From: Candidatus Peregrinibacteria bacterium
Lineage (GTDB): Bacteria; Patescibacteriota; Gracilibacteria; UBA1369; LOWO2-01-FULL-3
DNA: 64,000 nt
NCBI GenBank assembly: GCA_030592015.1
Contig: JAUUZY010000003.1
Coordinates: forward strand, 1 to 64,000
Direction of reading: 5' to 3'
Shown: piece after piece, positions 42,648 through 52,400 of the stretch
How the letters are laid out: the number at the start of each line of letters is the position of its first letter
How positions within the stretch are numbered: the first letter of the stretch is position 1
Position numbers and translations under genes: made by a program
The notes under the pieces: model-generated
The model's database searches: none
Told to the model about the DNA's origin: nothing
The model's input: only the letters and a program-made list of their open reading frames with translations

Positions 42648-44165
42648 ATGTCAGTAGCGAGAAAAATTCTCTCAAATACAGCGGCCCAGATTATCGGAAA
42701 AGCTGCAGTTGCATTGCTGGGTCTGGCAGTTGTAAAAATATCTACGCAATATTTGTCTCCATCCGGTTATGGTGACTATATTTTGGTTTACGAGTTTTTG
42801 GCTTTCTTCGGAATAGCAGCTGATTTGGGCTTATTTACAATTGCCGTGAAGGAAATGTCCGAGGATGAGGACAGAATACCAAAGATAATCGGAAACATAC
42901 TTTCACTCCGAACAATTCTGGTAGTAGTGACAATGCTTATCGCCATCGTTGCAGCATTTTCCATACCAAAATACGATGGGAGTCCAATCCCGATAGCAGT
43001 TTCAATCGCTTCCATCACAGTTTTTCTGACAATTTTGAACGGAACGATAACCAGCGTACTGCAGACAAAACTAAAAATGCATCTCGCTTCAATTTCGGTG
43101 ATTATTGGGAAAATAATTTCCGTGAGCTTCATGGTTTACATAGTTTTCTGGGGCTTTCCGGATGATACGGAAATGGGATTCTATATGTTGATAGCTGCGG
43201 GAGTTGTGGGGAATCTGGTAATGCTCCTGACTACGAATTATTTCGTACGAAAAATTACACCACTCAAATATCGTTTCGATTTGGATTTGTGGAAAGAGGT
43301 TTTGGCAAAGTCACTTCCATACGGCTTAGCTCTAATTTTAAATACAATTTACTTCAGAATAGACACATTGCTTATTTCCTTACTTCGAGACAAGGAAGAG
43401 GTTGGTGTATATGGTGTGGCAATGAGAATGCTTGAGCATTTTGCCATTCTTCCGCTGTATTTTATGAATTCGGTACTACCTGTTCTTACAAAATCAATAA
43501 AGGAAAAATCCGATAAGTATAAGAAAATTATTGGATACTCCTTTGATTTTTTGGCAGCACTTTCTGTGCCAATGGTCGTAGGTGGAGTAATTCTGGCCTA
43601 CCCGGTAATTTTCATAGTCAGTACGCCGGAATTCTTGAGCCGCATCTCGGAAGGCTTTTATGGCTCGGACATAGCACTGCAAGTCCTCATATTCGCCCTG
43701 CTTTTCCAGTTTCTAAACGTTCTGTTCGCATTCATTCTTATAGCGGTTAATCAGCAAACAAAACTCCTCTACATAAACGGAATTTGTGTAGTATTTAATA
43801 TAGTTACAAACCTTATTTTCATTCCGATTTATGGATTTGTCGGCGCAGCAGTAACTAGTGTGCTCTGTGAATTGTTCATAATGGTTGCTACATATTTCAC
43901 AGCCCGCAAATATCTGGATTTCTCTATAAATCCCAAGGGCTTATTAAAGATTGTTATATCTGCACTAAGTATGGGGGCGGTTGTATACATCCTTCAGGGA
44001 TTTACTTATAATTATATCCAGAACTGGAACGTGCTGATCTTGATTCCTATTGGAGTGCTCGTATATACAGCGATGCTCTTCATTACAGGTGCAGTCGACA
44101 AGGAAATGCTTAAACTTATCAAGAAAGGTGAAAAGATCCCTCATGATGGAGAGCCAATGATATAA
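42648..44165 (+). CDS. Polysaccharide flippase (MATE/PST superfamily)
   Basis: 505 residues with about 14 hydrophobic segments, the layout of Wzx/MurJ-type flippases that move lipid-linked sugars across the membrane. Starting SVARKILSNTAAQIIGKAAVALLGL is typical of oligosaccharide flippases. The IDTLLISLLRDKEEVGVYGVA block supports the PST group over MurJ. The substrate cannot be told from sequence. It converges on murD with a 7-bp gap. Confidence 0.88.
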   Translation: MSVARKILSNTAAQIIGKAAVALLGLAVVKISTQYLSPSGYGDYILVYEFLAFFGIAADLGLFTIAVKEMSEDEDRIPKIIGNILSLRTILVVVTMLIAIVAAFSIPKYDGSPIPIAVSIASITVFLTILNGTITSVLQTKLKMHLASISVIIGKIISVSFMVYIVFWGFPDDTEMGFYMLIAAGVVGNLVMLLTTNYFVRKITPLKYRFDLDLWKEVLAKSLPYGLALILNTIYFRIDTLLISLLRDKEEVGVYGVAMRMLEHFAILPLYFMNSVLPVLTKSIKEKSDKYKKIIGYSFDFLAALSVPMVVGGVILAYPVIFIVSTPEFLSRISEGFYGSDIALQVLIFALLFQFLNVLFAFILIAVNQQTKLLYINGICVVFNIVTNLIFIPIYGFVGAAVTSVLCELFIMVATYFTARKYLDFSINPKGLLKIVISALSMGAVVYILQGFTYNYIQNWNVLILIPIGVLVYTAMLFITGAVDKEMLKLIKKGEKIPHDGEPMI

Positions 44166-44172
44166 GAAAACT

Positions 44173-45540
44173 TTATCGAAGTTTTTTCACAAGATGCATG
44201 AAAGATTTCCCTCTCTCTTTATAGTTTTTGAACATATCAAAACTTGCAGAAGCAGGAGACATTACAACAACGTATCCTTCATCAGAGTCTGCATAAGCAC
44301 TAAGCACAGCTTCTTCAAGATCAGTTCTTCGTATGATTTTTGTAGGAGAACCTTCAGCTTCACCCAATTTTGATTCTCCATCAACTAAAGCCTTTTCCAT
44401 AGCATCAGCAGTTTCACCAATCAAAATAACAGTTTTTAAATTTACTTTTGTCAAAATCTTCACAGCCCATTTACCATAGTCCAGTCCCTTATCCGACCCC
44501 CCGGCAATAAGTATTGTAGGTTCTTCAAAAGAATCTACAGCAGCCATAGAGGTCTCAGGAGTAGTAGAAAAAGAATCATTATAGTATTTCACCCCCTTCA
44601 GTTCTTTCACGAATTCAAGCCTATTGGGAAGTCCTTCAAATTGTTCAATAACAGACTTTATACTTTTATCATCAACTCCCAATTCCTTGGCAATAACAAC
44701 GGCAGGCATAATATTCTCAAGATTGTGAACACCGATAAGCTTTACCTTATCGACAGTCGTGATCATAGTTTCCTTTCCATCTTTTGCATAATAAATCCCG
44801 CCATCGCTCACGAACGCCCCGTCCTTCACCTTCTCCTCTAAGCTAACAAAAGTTCCCCTCCCCTTAACTAGAGGCAAATAATGCTTAACGTATTCATAAT
44901 CATTGTTCAATACAGACACTGAGTCTTTATTCTGATGTGACAATACATGTTCTTTTGCTGCCAAGTATTCATCAGCATCAACATGATAGTCCAAATGGTC
45001 ACTAGTGGTATTAAGCAAAACAGCGTAGTGAGGACTTTTTTTCATATCCTGCAACTGAAAGCTGGAAAGTTCCAAAACCACAATGCTATCCTTATTTAAA
45101 TCATCAAGAAAATTAATTGCAGGCTCCCCGATATTTCCACCCAAGTGTGCATCAAGGCCGGCATTTTTAAGCATCAAATAAATCAGAGTAGAAGTAGTTC
45201 CCTTTCCCTTAGTACCGGTAACTCCTATAACAGGGCATGGACATTGATCCATAAAAAAAGCGGTACAACTTGTAGCTTCCACGCCTTTCTCTAGAGCAGT
45301 CTGAATATGCGGGTCAAGATATTTTACACCGGGACTTCTAAAGACCACATCAAAATCATCCAAGTCATTTAAATGATTTTCTCCAAGCCGAACAGAAACA
45401 CCATCAGGCATTTTGCTCTTTAAATCCACATTTTGATCACAAACGGTCAAGTCGCCAAAGCCATGCTCGTGCAGATATTTGAAAACGGCACTTCCTTCGA
45501 CTCCATAACCTAAAATAGCAATTTTACTTCTTTGATCCAT
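44173..45540 (-). CDS. murD: UDP-N-acetylmuramoyl-L-alanine:D-glutamate ligase
   Basis: 455 residues. It adds D-Glu to the growing peptidoglycan precursor, using ATP. The Rossmann-like N-terminus (KIAILGYGVEGSAVFKYL), P-loop GVTGTKGKGTTSTLIYL, NTTSDHLDYH, GLPNRLEFV and the late block YNDSFSTTPET are as in MurD. Full length, stand-alone in the window. Confidence 0.93.
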   Translation of the reverse strand: MDQRSKIAILGYGVEGSAVFKYLHEHGFGDLTVCDQNVDLKSKMPDGVSVRLGENHLNDLDDFDVVFRSPGVKYLDPHIQTALEKGVEATSCTAFFMDQCPCPVIGVTGTKGKGTTSTLIYLMLKNAGLDAHLGGNIGEPAINFLDDLNKDSIVVLELSSFQLQDMKKSPHYAVLLNTTSDHLDYHVDADEYLAAKEHVLSHQNKDSVSVLNNDYEYVKHYLPLVKGRGTFVSLEEKVKDGAFVSDGGIYYAKDGKETMITTVDKVKLIGVHNLENIMPAVVIAKELGVDDKSIKSVIEQFEGLPNRLEFVKELKGVKYYNDSFSTTPETSMAAVDSFEEPTILIAGGSDKGLDYGKWAVKILTKVNLKTVILIGETADAMEKALVDGESKLGEAEGSPTKIIRRTDLEEAVLSAYADSDEGYVVVMSPASASFDMFKNYKERGKSFMHLVKKLR

Positions 45541-45669
45541 ATAAATAAATTACTTCAATATATTTATATCATGAATAAATATTCGCAACAACTGGCTATT
45601 TAAATGTTTTTATGCTAGAATATATTCAACAAGCGGCAAATCTTGAATAATAGTTAATAAATTGAAAAC

Positions 45670-47637
45670 ATGGACAAGATCGAAGAATGGATGAATAGAG
45701 CAATGAAAGTTGCTACCCCTCAGAAAACCAAAGAAACTTCCAATAAGAAGGACCAAGGGGAAAAAAAGAGCTTTTTTACTAAAAGGAAAAAGCACAAAAA
45801 ACCACAGCACGCACATAAAAAGGCTGATGCTGGAAAAAAACCACATGTGCACAAAAAGGCACATGCTGGCAAAAAACCACATGCTGGGCATATGGCAAAG
45901 CCAAAAGCAAAGAAAAAACTTACCCGTCCTACAAAAAAGGTGGGACCAAGCAAAATCCTAAAGGGGAAACTAAAGATAGTTCCACTGGGAGGGCTTGATG
46001 AAGTTGGTAAAAACATGACCGCCTTCGAATACGAGGACGACATTGTCATAATAGACATGGGATTTGAATTCCCTGGAGAAGATATGTTTGGAATCGATTA
46101 TGTGATTCCGGATGTTTCATATCTTGAGGAAAACAAAAAGCGTATTCGTGGAGTACTGCTGAGTCATGGACATTTAGACCATATTGGTGGAATACCATAT
46201 ATACTTCCAAAACTAGATTTTCCTCCTGTATATGGAGCAAAATTGACACTTGGAATCGTAGAGCAACGTACAAAAGAGTTTAAACAGGAAAAAGAGACAA
46301 AGTTAAGAGTTATAGACCCGGATCAGCCGCTGAAGTTGGGTAAATTCACTTGTCATTTTTTCCGTGTAGCTCATTCAATACCTGACGCTTTAGGAATAGT
46401 ATTGGAAACACCTATAGGAAAAATTGTTCACACGGGAGACTTCAAGTTTGATGAAACACCTCCAAGAAATATGAAAAAAGCCGACATTCACAAGATGGAA
46501 GCACTTGGAAAAGAAAATGTACTCGCATTATTCTGTGAATCTACAAATGCTACAAAACCGGGACACACAATGTCTGAAAAAGACGTAGGTGAGGCCCTAG
46601 ATGTGGTGATAGGAAAATGTCCTGGGCGAGCACTGGTAGCATCATTCTCTTCTCAAATAGGAAGAGTTCAACAAATAATTGATGGTGCTGTAAAACACAA
46701 TCGCAAAATTTTTGTGAGTGGAAGAAGTATGGAAAACAATATCGAAACAGCCTCAAAGCTGGGATATATAAATTTTCCAAAGGACCACATAAACAACATA
46801 AAAAAACTGAAGAACACAAACCTGCCTGATAACGAAATCCTGATCATAACGACAGGATCGCAGGGAGAGCCGCTTTCAGCACTTTCCAGAATTGCTCGTA
46901 ACGAACACTCACATATAAGGATAAAGAAGAAAGACACCATAATTCTTTCATCTTCTCCGATTCCGGGGAATGAAAAAGCTATTTATAAGGTGATAAATAA
47001 TCTTTGTATTCTTGGTGCGGAAGTCATTCATAATAAAATGGAAGACATTCATACGTCGGGACATGGTTACCAGGATGAGTTAAAACGCATGATCAAAACG
47101 ATAAATGCACAGTATCTTATTCCGATTCATGGTGAATATTATATGCGACATGCATTGGCAAAATTGGCAAAAGAAGAATGTGGAGTTCCGGAAAACAGAA
47201 TAATTATGATCGAAAATGGAGATGTGCTGCTTGCAGACAAAGAAGGAGTGCGGAAATCCAAGGAGACAATAGAAACAAAGTACATCCTGATAGATGGACG
47301 TGGTGAAGGATACATAGGATCCAATGTTCAATCGGAACGAGAAATACTTTCTCAAAACGGAACACTAATAGTCTTGCTACACACTTCCAAAAAATCAGGT
47401 AAATTACAAAAAAGACCGGATATAGTTTCACGCGGATTCATATATATGCATGAAACAAATGAAATTATGGAGGATATCAAAAAGGTTGCAGGAGATGCTT
47501 ATAGGAAAATTCGTGATAAGAATCCTAATGCTGGCAGAAAAGATATCAAAAAATACATACGACAGACAGTAGATAAGTACACTCATTCACAGTTGGAAAG
47601 ACGTCCATTGATCGTACCTCTAATAATAGAAAACTAA
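45670..47637 (+). CDS. rnj: Ribonuclease J with a Lys/His-rich N-terminal extension
   Basis: 655 residues; typical RNase J is about 550. From about residue 97 it is a standard metallo-beta-lactamase/beta-CASP nuclease: KIVPLGGLDEVGKNM, the metal motif SHGHLDHIGG, HTGDFKFDE, SGRSMENNIETA, TTGSQGEPLSAL, and IPIHGEYYMRHALA. The first 96 residues are extra and hold repeats such as HKKADAGKKPHVHKKAHAGK, strongly basic and probably disordered; they may bind RNA or metal. It should process and degrade mRNA and rRNA. The CarS-like gene follows 9 bp later. Confidence 0.93.
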   Translation: MDKIEEWMNRAMKVATPQKTKETSNKKDQGEKKSFFTKRKKHKKPQHAHKKADAGKKPHVHKKAHAGKKPHAGHMAKPKAKKKLTRPTKKVGPSKILKGKLKIVPLGGLDEVGKNMTAFEYEDDIVIIDMGFEFPGEDMFGIDYVIPDVSYLEENKKRIRGVLLSHGHLDHIGGIPYILPKLDFPPVYGAKLTLGIVEQRTKEFKQEKETKLRVIDPDQPLKLGKFTCHFFRVAHSIPDALGIVLETPIGKIVHTGDFKFDETPPRNMKKADIHKMEALGKENVLALFCESTNATKPGHTMSEKDVGEALDVVIGKCPGRALVASFSSQIGRVQQIIDGAVKHNRKIFVSGRSMENNIETASKLGYINFPKDHINNIKKLKNTNLPDNEILIITTGSQGEPLSALSRIARNEHSHIRIKKKDTIILSSSPIPGNEKAIYKVINNLCILGAEVIHNKMEDIHTSGHGYQDELKRMIKTINAQYLIPIHGEYYMRHALAKLAKEECGVPENRIIMIENGDVLLADKEGVRKSKETIETKYILIDGRGEGYIGSNVQSEREILSQNGTLIVLLHTSKKSGKLQKRPDIVSRGFIYMHETNEIMEDIKKVAGDAYRKIRDKNPNAGRKDIKKYIRQTVDKYTHSQLERRPLIVPLIIEN

Positions 47638-47646
47638 AGCAAAGGC

Positions 47647-48171
47647 ATGCTTACACTGATCATCGCATCACTCTATTTTATATTACCGACATATCTTGCA
47701 AACATGTGTCCGGTAATCGCTGGGAAACTAAACCTACCTCTAGGCAAGCCAATAAGTACAAAGAAATTTGGTAGTCACAAAACATGGAGGGGGTTTTACT
47801 CAGGGTATATCGGTGCATTCACAGTACTGGTAATACAGTACATGCTGCACCAGCAAGGAAATTTCCTAGAGTATTCATTGATAGAGTATTCAGAACTAAA
47901 TATATTTCTATACGCTCTACTCTTTAGTCTTGGTGCAGTAGCCGGAGATATAGTAAAATCATTTTTCAAAAGAAAAGTAAAAATAAAAGCGGGAGCACCG
48001 TGGATCCCATTCGATCAAATAGATCTAATAATCGGGTCATACATATTCCTGTTCCCAGTATTTATCATGCCATGGCAAACACTCCTGACACTATTGGTCA
48101 TAACTCCTTTTCTACACTTCTTGGCAAATTTATTGGCCTACGCATTCAGACTGAAGAAAGTTTGGTGGTAG
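47647..48171 (+). CDS. CDP-archaeol-synthase-like CDP-lipid synthase
   Basis: 174 residues, five or so membrane helices. The motifs GSHKTWRGFYSG and GDIVKSFFKRKVKIKAGAPW, then PFDQIDLIIGS, match the CarS/DUF46 family, which in archaea makes CDP-archaeol from the unsaturated ether lipid and CTP. Members occur in CPR bacteria, where they may replace CdsA and make CDP-diacylglycerol; the substrate here is unproven. It is likely co-transcribed with rnj. Confidence 0.82.
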   Translation: MLTLIIASLYFILPTYLANMCPVIAGKLNLPLGKPISTKKFGSHKTWRGFYSGYIGAFTVLVIQYMLHQQGNFLEYSLIEYSELNIFLYALLFSLGAVAGDIVKSFFKRKVKIKAGAPWIPFDQIDLIIGSYIFLFPVFIMPWQTLLTLLVITPFLHFLANLLAYAFRLKKVWW

Positions 48172-48176
48172 ATTTT

Positions 48177-51100
48177 TTAGCCCCAGAACTTTAGCTTCTT
48201 AAAAGTCTTTTTTGCAAAATCCTTAGCTTTGCTCATCATAGATTTCTTAGGAGCTTCACTCGCAGGTCTTGCAGAAGCAGTTTCAACATTAGGGCTTGTG
48301 GCTCTTGTTGGAGTACTACTAGGCATTGGAGTCACCCCTCCTTCATGGTGACCATCCATATATTCAGTATGCTTAGGGGTAAACGGCTTTGCAGTATTAT
48401 ATGTCTTCATAAAGGTTTTCGTTTCACGCGCATTATCAATCATGGCCTTGGCAACCTTTTCAGAAGGAATCTGAAGGTTTGTTTTTCCGGTACGAAGAAC
48501 GTGATCAAGAGCCATATTATTAAACATTGCTATAGCCACCATTCCATCAGACCGTTTCATATTTGGAAGATGTTTTTTAGCAAGTTTATTGAATGAATCT
48601 CCACGTTCAACAGTAAGGCCTGTTATGTGTCCCGTGTCAGTGATTACAATATCACTTTCCGACTTGCTTTTCGCAACCTCAAAAACAGCTTCCGCATCAG
48701 CTCTTGCTTCAGTCATTGCATCTTCCATAGAGTCAATTGCAAAATTTATTTCAGCTTCATTTTCAACTTCATCATCAGCTTTGTTGACAGCATTCGCAAC
48801 TTCATTAGCGACAACTGTAACATTCGCAGTAGTGGAATCATTGGATTCTACCATGTTGTCAGAACTCATTTTTACAGCTACAGCAGATCCGGCCAAAACC
48901 GTAGCCGCCACACCTGCATAAACAGCCTTTCTGATATTTGCCACAGAAAACCTTTTAGCTTTTTCATAAGTTCTATTAGCTGCATCAGAAGCCTCATTTG
49001 CAGTATCCGCAACGAAGTCCCACGCTGATTCAGCGGTTTGGGCAGCAAAATTCGCAGCATTTCCAACAAGGTTTGTCTTTTTAATTTTACTTTCGATTCC
49101 ACTAATCCTAGTTTGTTTAACTCTTTCCTTTCTAGCTTCTGCTGCATTTGTTTCTTTAACAAAATTAAGTGCAAAATAAGAATTAACAGGACTTAGCATG
49201 TTTTTTAGCCAGTCAACATGTGTTCCATCGTCTTGTGCAATCCAGAATCTCAGAAATTTAGATAAGTATTTAAGTGAGTTAAGGAATTCTTCCTTGTTAT
49301 CAGTTTTACTTTCGTAATTTTCAATCAATTTCAGTACATCTTGATCACTTGATGAGTCCCAAAGTAGTTCTTTCAGCTCTAAATAAATCTTGGACTCCGG
49401 TTCAGCTCCGGGACTAGGTGCAAAATCAGCAGATGCTTCCTCGTCCATCACAGGCATAAGTCCAATCTCAGAAAGACTCAAGATTTCTATATCTTCGTCT
49501 TCAATAGGCTTAAGACCAATCTCAGCAGGATTCAAAGTTTCTACTTCATCATTAGGGCCAAGAGCAACAAGTCCAATGTCAGAATGTTCGAATACGGCAG
49601 AAGAAAGTTGACCACCACCACTGGTCGCTGCACGATTTGCATGCCTTACTTGCGCAAACTTAGCAGGATCAATTCCTTGTACACGTGGCTTCTTGTTGGG
49701 AGGTATTACATCAATATCAGTCAAGGTCCTAGCAGTTTCAATGTCGGACTGATTTTGAACCGGCATCTCAATTGTATCAGCAGTTCCGGATGGAATAGCC
49801 TTAACAGGAGGAACATTTTCACTAACTTGATTAAGCTCAGTTGTAAGTTCTTGATTCGGCGAGCTTGGAGAAACAAGTCCATTAACAACCTGTTCAACGG
49901 AAGTTCCATTACGTTCAGGTCTTGCGTCAGGGTTTGTATCACCCTTCTTCTTTGCCTTTAGCTGTCTCCAAAGAGCCTTGGTTTTAGCTCTAGACTCTGG
50001 TGTAGGAACAGGGCTGACAACGGCCCCTGCAAAAGATTCAGGTAGATCTACCTTTGTTTTAGCTTGCGCTGGAGATCTATCTGGAAGTTTAAATTTTTCA
50101 AGACGTTTCTGAAGATCCTCGTGTCCAGGGTTTGTAGTTTTCGGAACAGCACGTTTGGCAAGCTGAAGCTTCGCAAGAGCAGCTTTACGTGACTTAATTT
50201 TTGCAGCAATATCTTTTTTCCCATCACGAACAGCTGGCATTCTCTCAGTCTTTCCACGATCAGGGTCTGTAGTAGGCTTAGGTTCAAGCTTCTGTTTTAT
50301 TTCCGCAAGTAAACCATCAACATAACTATCATCGCCACGTGTAATTAGTCCATTTTCCGGATCATACAAAGCTTTTTCCAAAACCCCTAATGCTTGGTCA
50401 TAGTCTCCACTTTTCCATGCTCCAGCGACTTGGTCGATTTTATGAGACAAAGAAGACAATAATTCTTCGGCCTCATTTTCTTTTGCTGACCTAGGAAATA
50501 ATTCATTAAAAAGATCTCTATTATTTATCTTAAGAAGTCTTCCAAATACGTAGCTTTGTTCCTTCATGGATTTCAACAGTTCCAAATCTGCATCATTTGC
50601 ATCTTCCTCTGACAGAGAAAGTAATCTCTCAAAAAGGGTAGGGTCTTCTTTAAGAGCCATAGCCAATTTTTGAAACTGAGCTTTGTTTCTGACACTGTCT
50701 TCATACCATTCACGATATTCCTCGTCAGTTATAATACCTCTATTATACCACTCCAGCATTTTCTTTTCGTGTAGTGTGTCAATATGTGCCCACCTTCCGG
50801 CAGAAATTTCCTCAGCCAAATATTCGCACAATATTGCTTCATTTTCTTCATCAGTCAGAGCAGGAAGTGCTTTTTTACTATTCCCTGCCTCAGAAAAACG
50901 AACTCTTGAAAAGGCACTGTCCATATAAACAATACGTTTCAATTGAGAAATTTGCTCTGCAAGGTTTTGAAGACTTCCTTCATTAGAAGCTTCATTGTTT
51001 ACAGTATCAATTATACAGGTGGCGATTGCCTTTTTTCTGTCACTGAAGAAAGACTCACGATCAAGCAACACTTCAGTAAAATTAATATTTCCAATTGCTT

Positions 51101-52253
51101 TCGGCTTAGCACTCTCAGTCTCTGGAAGGGTATCCTCATTTTCAAATACTTCATTTCTTTTGGTTTTATCCAGAATATCTTGTCCAAATTCAAGAGAAAC
51201 CAAAGAAAAAGCAACTTTTCCATATTCAGTATTCCTCCTCATAATCCCAGTCAGAAGACGACGCAAAAGAGACTTTCGATGAGTCTCCGGTAGTTTACGA
51301 TGGTCTCGCAAAGTTCCCACAAGCACCACAGCTCTCTCAAAATCCTCCATTTCCAGTATTCTATCAATCAGTACCGCCAAGTCATCATGGCGAACACCCT
51401 TCATCATAAAATAAACTAGTTTATTAAAATCATCATTAGCCATTGTTCTAAGGTCCAACATAGATCTCTCATCATTTTCTGATAGGTCTTTCGGATCCTT
51501 CAACCATTTCAACATTTTTAAAATTTCAAAGATCTCAAGGCTTTGAAAATCCTCCCCTGCTTTAGTCGCTTTCTGCATATGTGGATAAGGACATCCTGCA
51601 AGGTCGGCACTCCTTTCGAAACCGTTTTGTTTTGCAAAATACTGCTTAGCCAAGTTAAGGACTTCATGTCGCCCCTTTCCAGTCTTAAATATTCTATGAA
51701 GCAAGTCTGATTGCGTATTAGCGTCAAGATTGGCACCAGACATACGTTTACGATTAGTTTCAACTTTAGTAGAAACAAAAGTACGACCAAAATTTTTCTT
51801 GAAAGTGTCAGCCATCTTACGTCTCAGCGCATCCTTTCTAGAGCTTCTCTCTTCAGTGTCAGCAGTGGCTACAGGATCATCCGCCAATATACGGTTACGT
51901 AGTTCTTTATTGGTCATATCAATATATTCGGCATATGTATCAGCCTCAGTTTTCTTCTTTCGAGCAGGAATAGCCCTACTGCTTTGTAGAGCTGCTTGCA
52001 CAGCATTACTAAAGCCACTTAACGATTTCCACTTTTCAGCTACTTCAGCAGCCCTTTTAGCTGCTCTAGCATCACTTTCAGCCACAGCATTTCCTAATTT
52101 AGTATACTCTCCTGACCGACTCAGTTGTTCTCTGTCAGGAATCTCTAGTGGATCTTTTTCTGCATCAACAGGCTCCAGAATTAGTTCAGGATCTACATAT
52201 GGAGCTACAGGAATATGCATGTCATCATCCTTATTGTCAGGTTTTTCCGTCAT
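48177..52253 (-). CDS. Giant single-span protein with a LysM-like C-terminal domain
   Basis: 1358 residues from the ATG at 52253 (a TTG at 52280 is in frame). Residues 1-600 are charged helical sequence with no clear family; 600-950 is Pro/Lys-rich and low complexity. A repeated pattern (IGLVALGPNDEVE, IGLKPIEDEDIE, IGLMPVMDEEA) lies near 905-960. A single membrane span near 1112-1130 (VYAGVAATVLAGSAVAV) is followed by an acidic stretch and a LysM-like domain near 1210-1262 (VERGDSFNKLAKKHL). With no signal peptide, most of the protein is cytosolic and the LysM faces the wall. It may link cytoplasm and wall; function unknown. Confidence 0.75.
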   Translation of the reverse strand: MTEKPDNKDDDMHIPVAPYVDPELILEPVDAEKDPLEIPDREQLSRSGEYTKLGNAVAESDARAAKRAAEVAEKWKSLSGFSNAVQAALQSSRAIPARKKKTEADTYAEYIDMTNKELRNRILADDPVATADTEERSSRKDALRRKMADTFKKNFGRTFVSTKVETNRKRMSGANLDANTQSDLLHRIFKTGKGRHEVLNLAKQYFAKQNGFERSADLAGCPYPHMQKATKAGEDFQSLEIFEILKMLKWLKDPKDLSENDERSMLDLRTMANDDFNKLVYFMMKGVRHDDLAVLIDRILEMEDFERAVVLVGTLRDHRKLPETHRKSLLRRLLTGIMRRNTEYGKVAFSLVSLEFGQDILDKTKRNEVFENEDTLPETESAKPKAIGNINFTEVLLDRESFFSDRKKAIATCIIDTVNNEASNEGSLQNLAEQISQLKRIVYMDSAFSRVRFSEAGNSKKALPALTDEENEAILCEYLAEEISAGRWAHIDTLHEKKMLEWYNRGIITDEEYREWYEDSVRNKAQFQKLAMALKEDPTLFERLLSLSEEDANDADLELLKSMKEQSYVFGRLLKINNRDLFNELFPRSAKENEAEELLSSLSHKIDQVAGAWKSGDYDQALGVLEKALYDPENGLITRGDDSYVDGLLAEIKQKLEPKPTTDPDRGKTERMPAVRDGKKDIAAKIKSRKAALAKLQLAKRAVPKTTNPGHEDLQKRLEKFKLPDRSPAQAKTKVDLPESFAGAVVSPVPTPESRAKTKALWRQLKAKKKGDTNPDARPERNGTSVEQVVNGLVSPSSPNQELTTELNQVSENVPPVKAIPSGTADTIEMPVQNQSDIETARTLTDIDVIPPNKKPRVQGIDPAKFAQVRHANRAATSGGGQLSSAVFEHSDIGLVALGPNDEVETLNPAEIGLKPIEDEDIEILSLSEIGLMPVMDEEASADFAPSPGAEPESKIYLELKELLWDSSSDQDVLKLIENYESKTDNKEEFLNSLKYLSKFLRFWIAQDDGTHVDWLKNMLSPVNSYFALNFVKETNAAEARKERVKQTRISGIESKIKKTNLVGNAANFAAQTAESAWDFVADTANEASDAANRTYEKAKRFSVANIRKAVYAGVAATVLAGSAVAVKMSSDNMVESNDSTTANVTVVANEVANAVNKADDEVENEAEINFAIDSMEDAMTEARADAEAVFEVAKSKSESDIVITDTGHITGLTVERGDSFNKLAKKHLPNMKRSDGMVAIAMFNNMALDHVLRTGKTNLQIPSEKVAKAMIDNARETKTFMKTYNTAKPFTPKHTEYMDGHHEGGVTPMPSSTPTRATSPNVETASARPASEAPKKSMMSKAKDFAKKTFKKLKFWG

Positions 52254-52292
52254 ATATAGTTCAAAATTATAAATGCCCAATCATGGCAAGCT

Positions 52293-52321
52293 ATAATGAC
52301 TCAATATGACAAAGATGTCAA
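52293..52321 (-). promoter_or_regulatory. Promoter for the giant LysM-like protein
   Basis: Minus strand TTGACA (52321-52316), 17-bp spacer, CATTAT (52298-52293). Start near 52286, about 33 nt before the ATG at 52253. Confidence 0.5.
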
Positions 52322-52400
52322 GAGTTAATTACAGCAACCCTTAAAACGATAGATACACATTTTTATTACAACAAAACTTAAGAGAACATTCTGTACAAAA

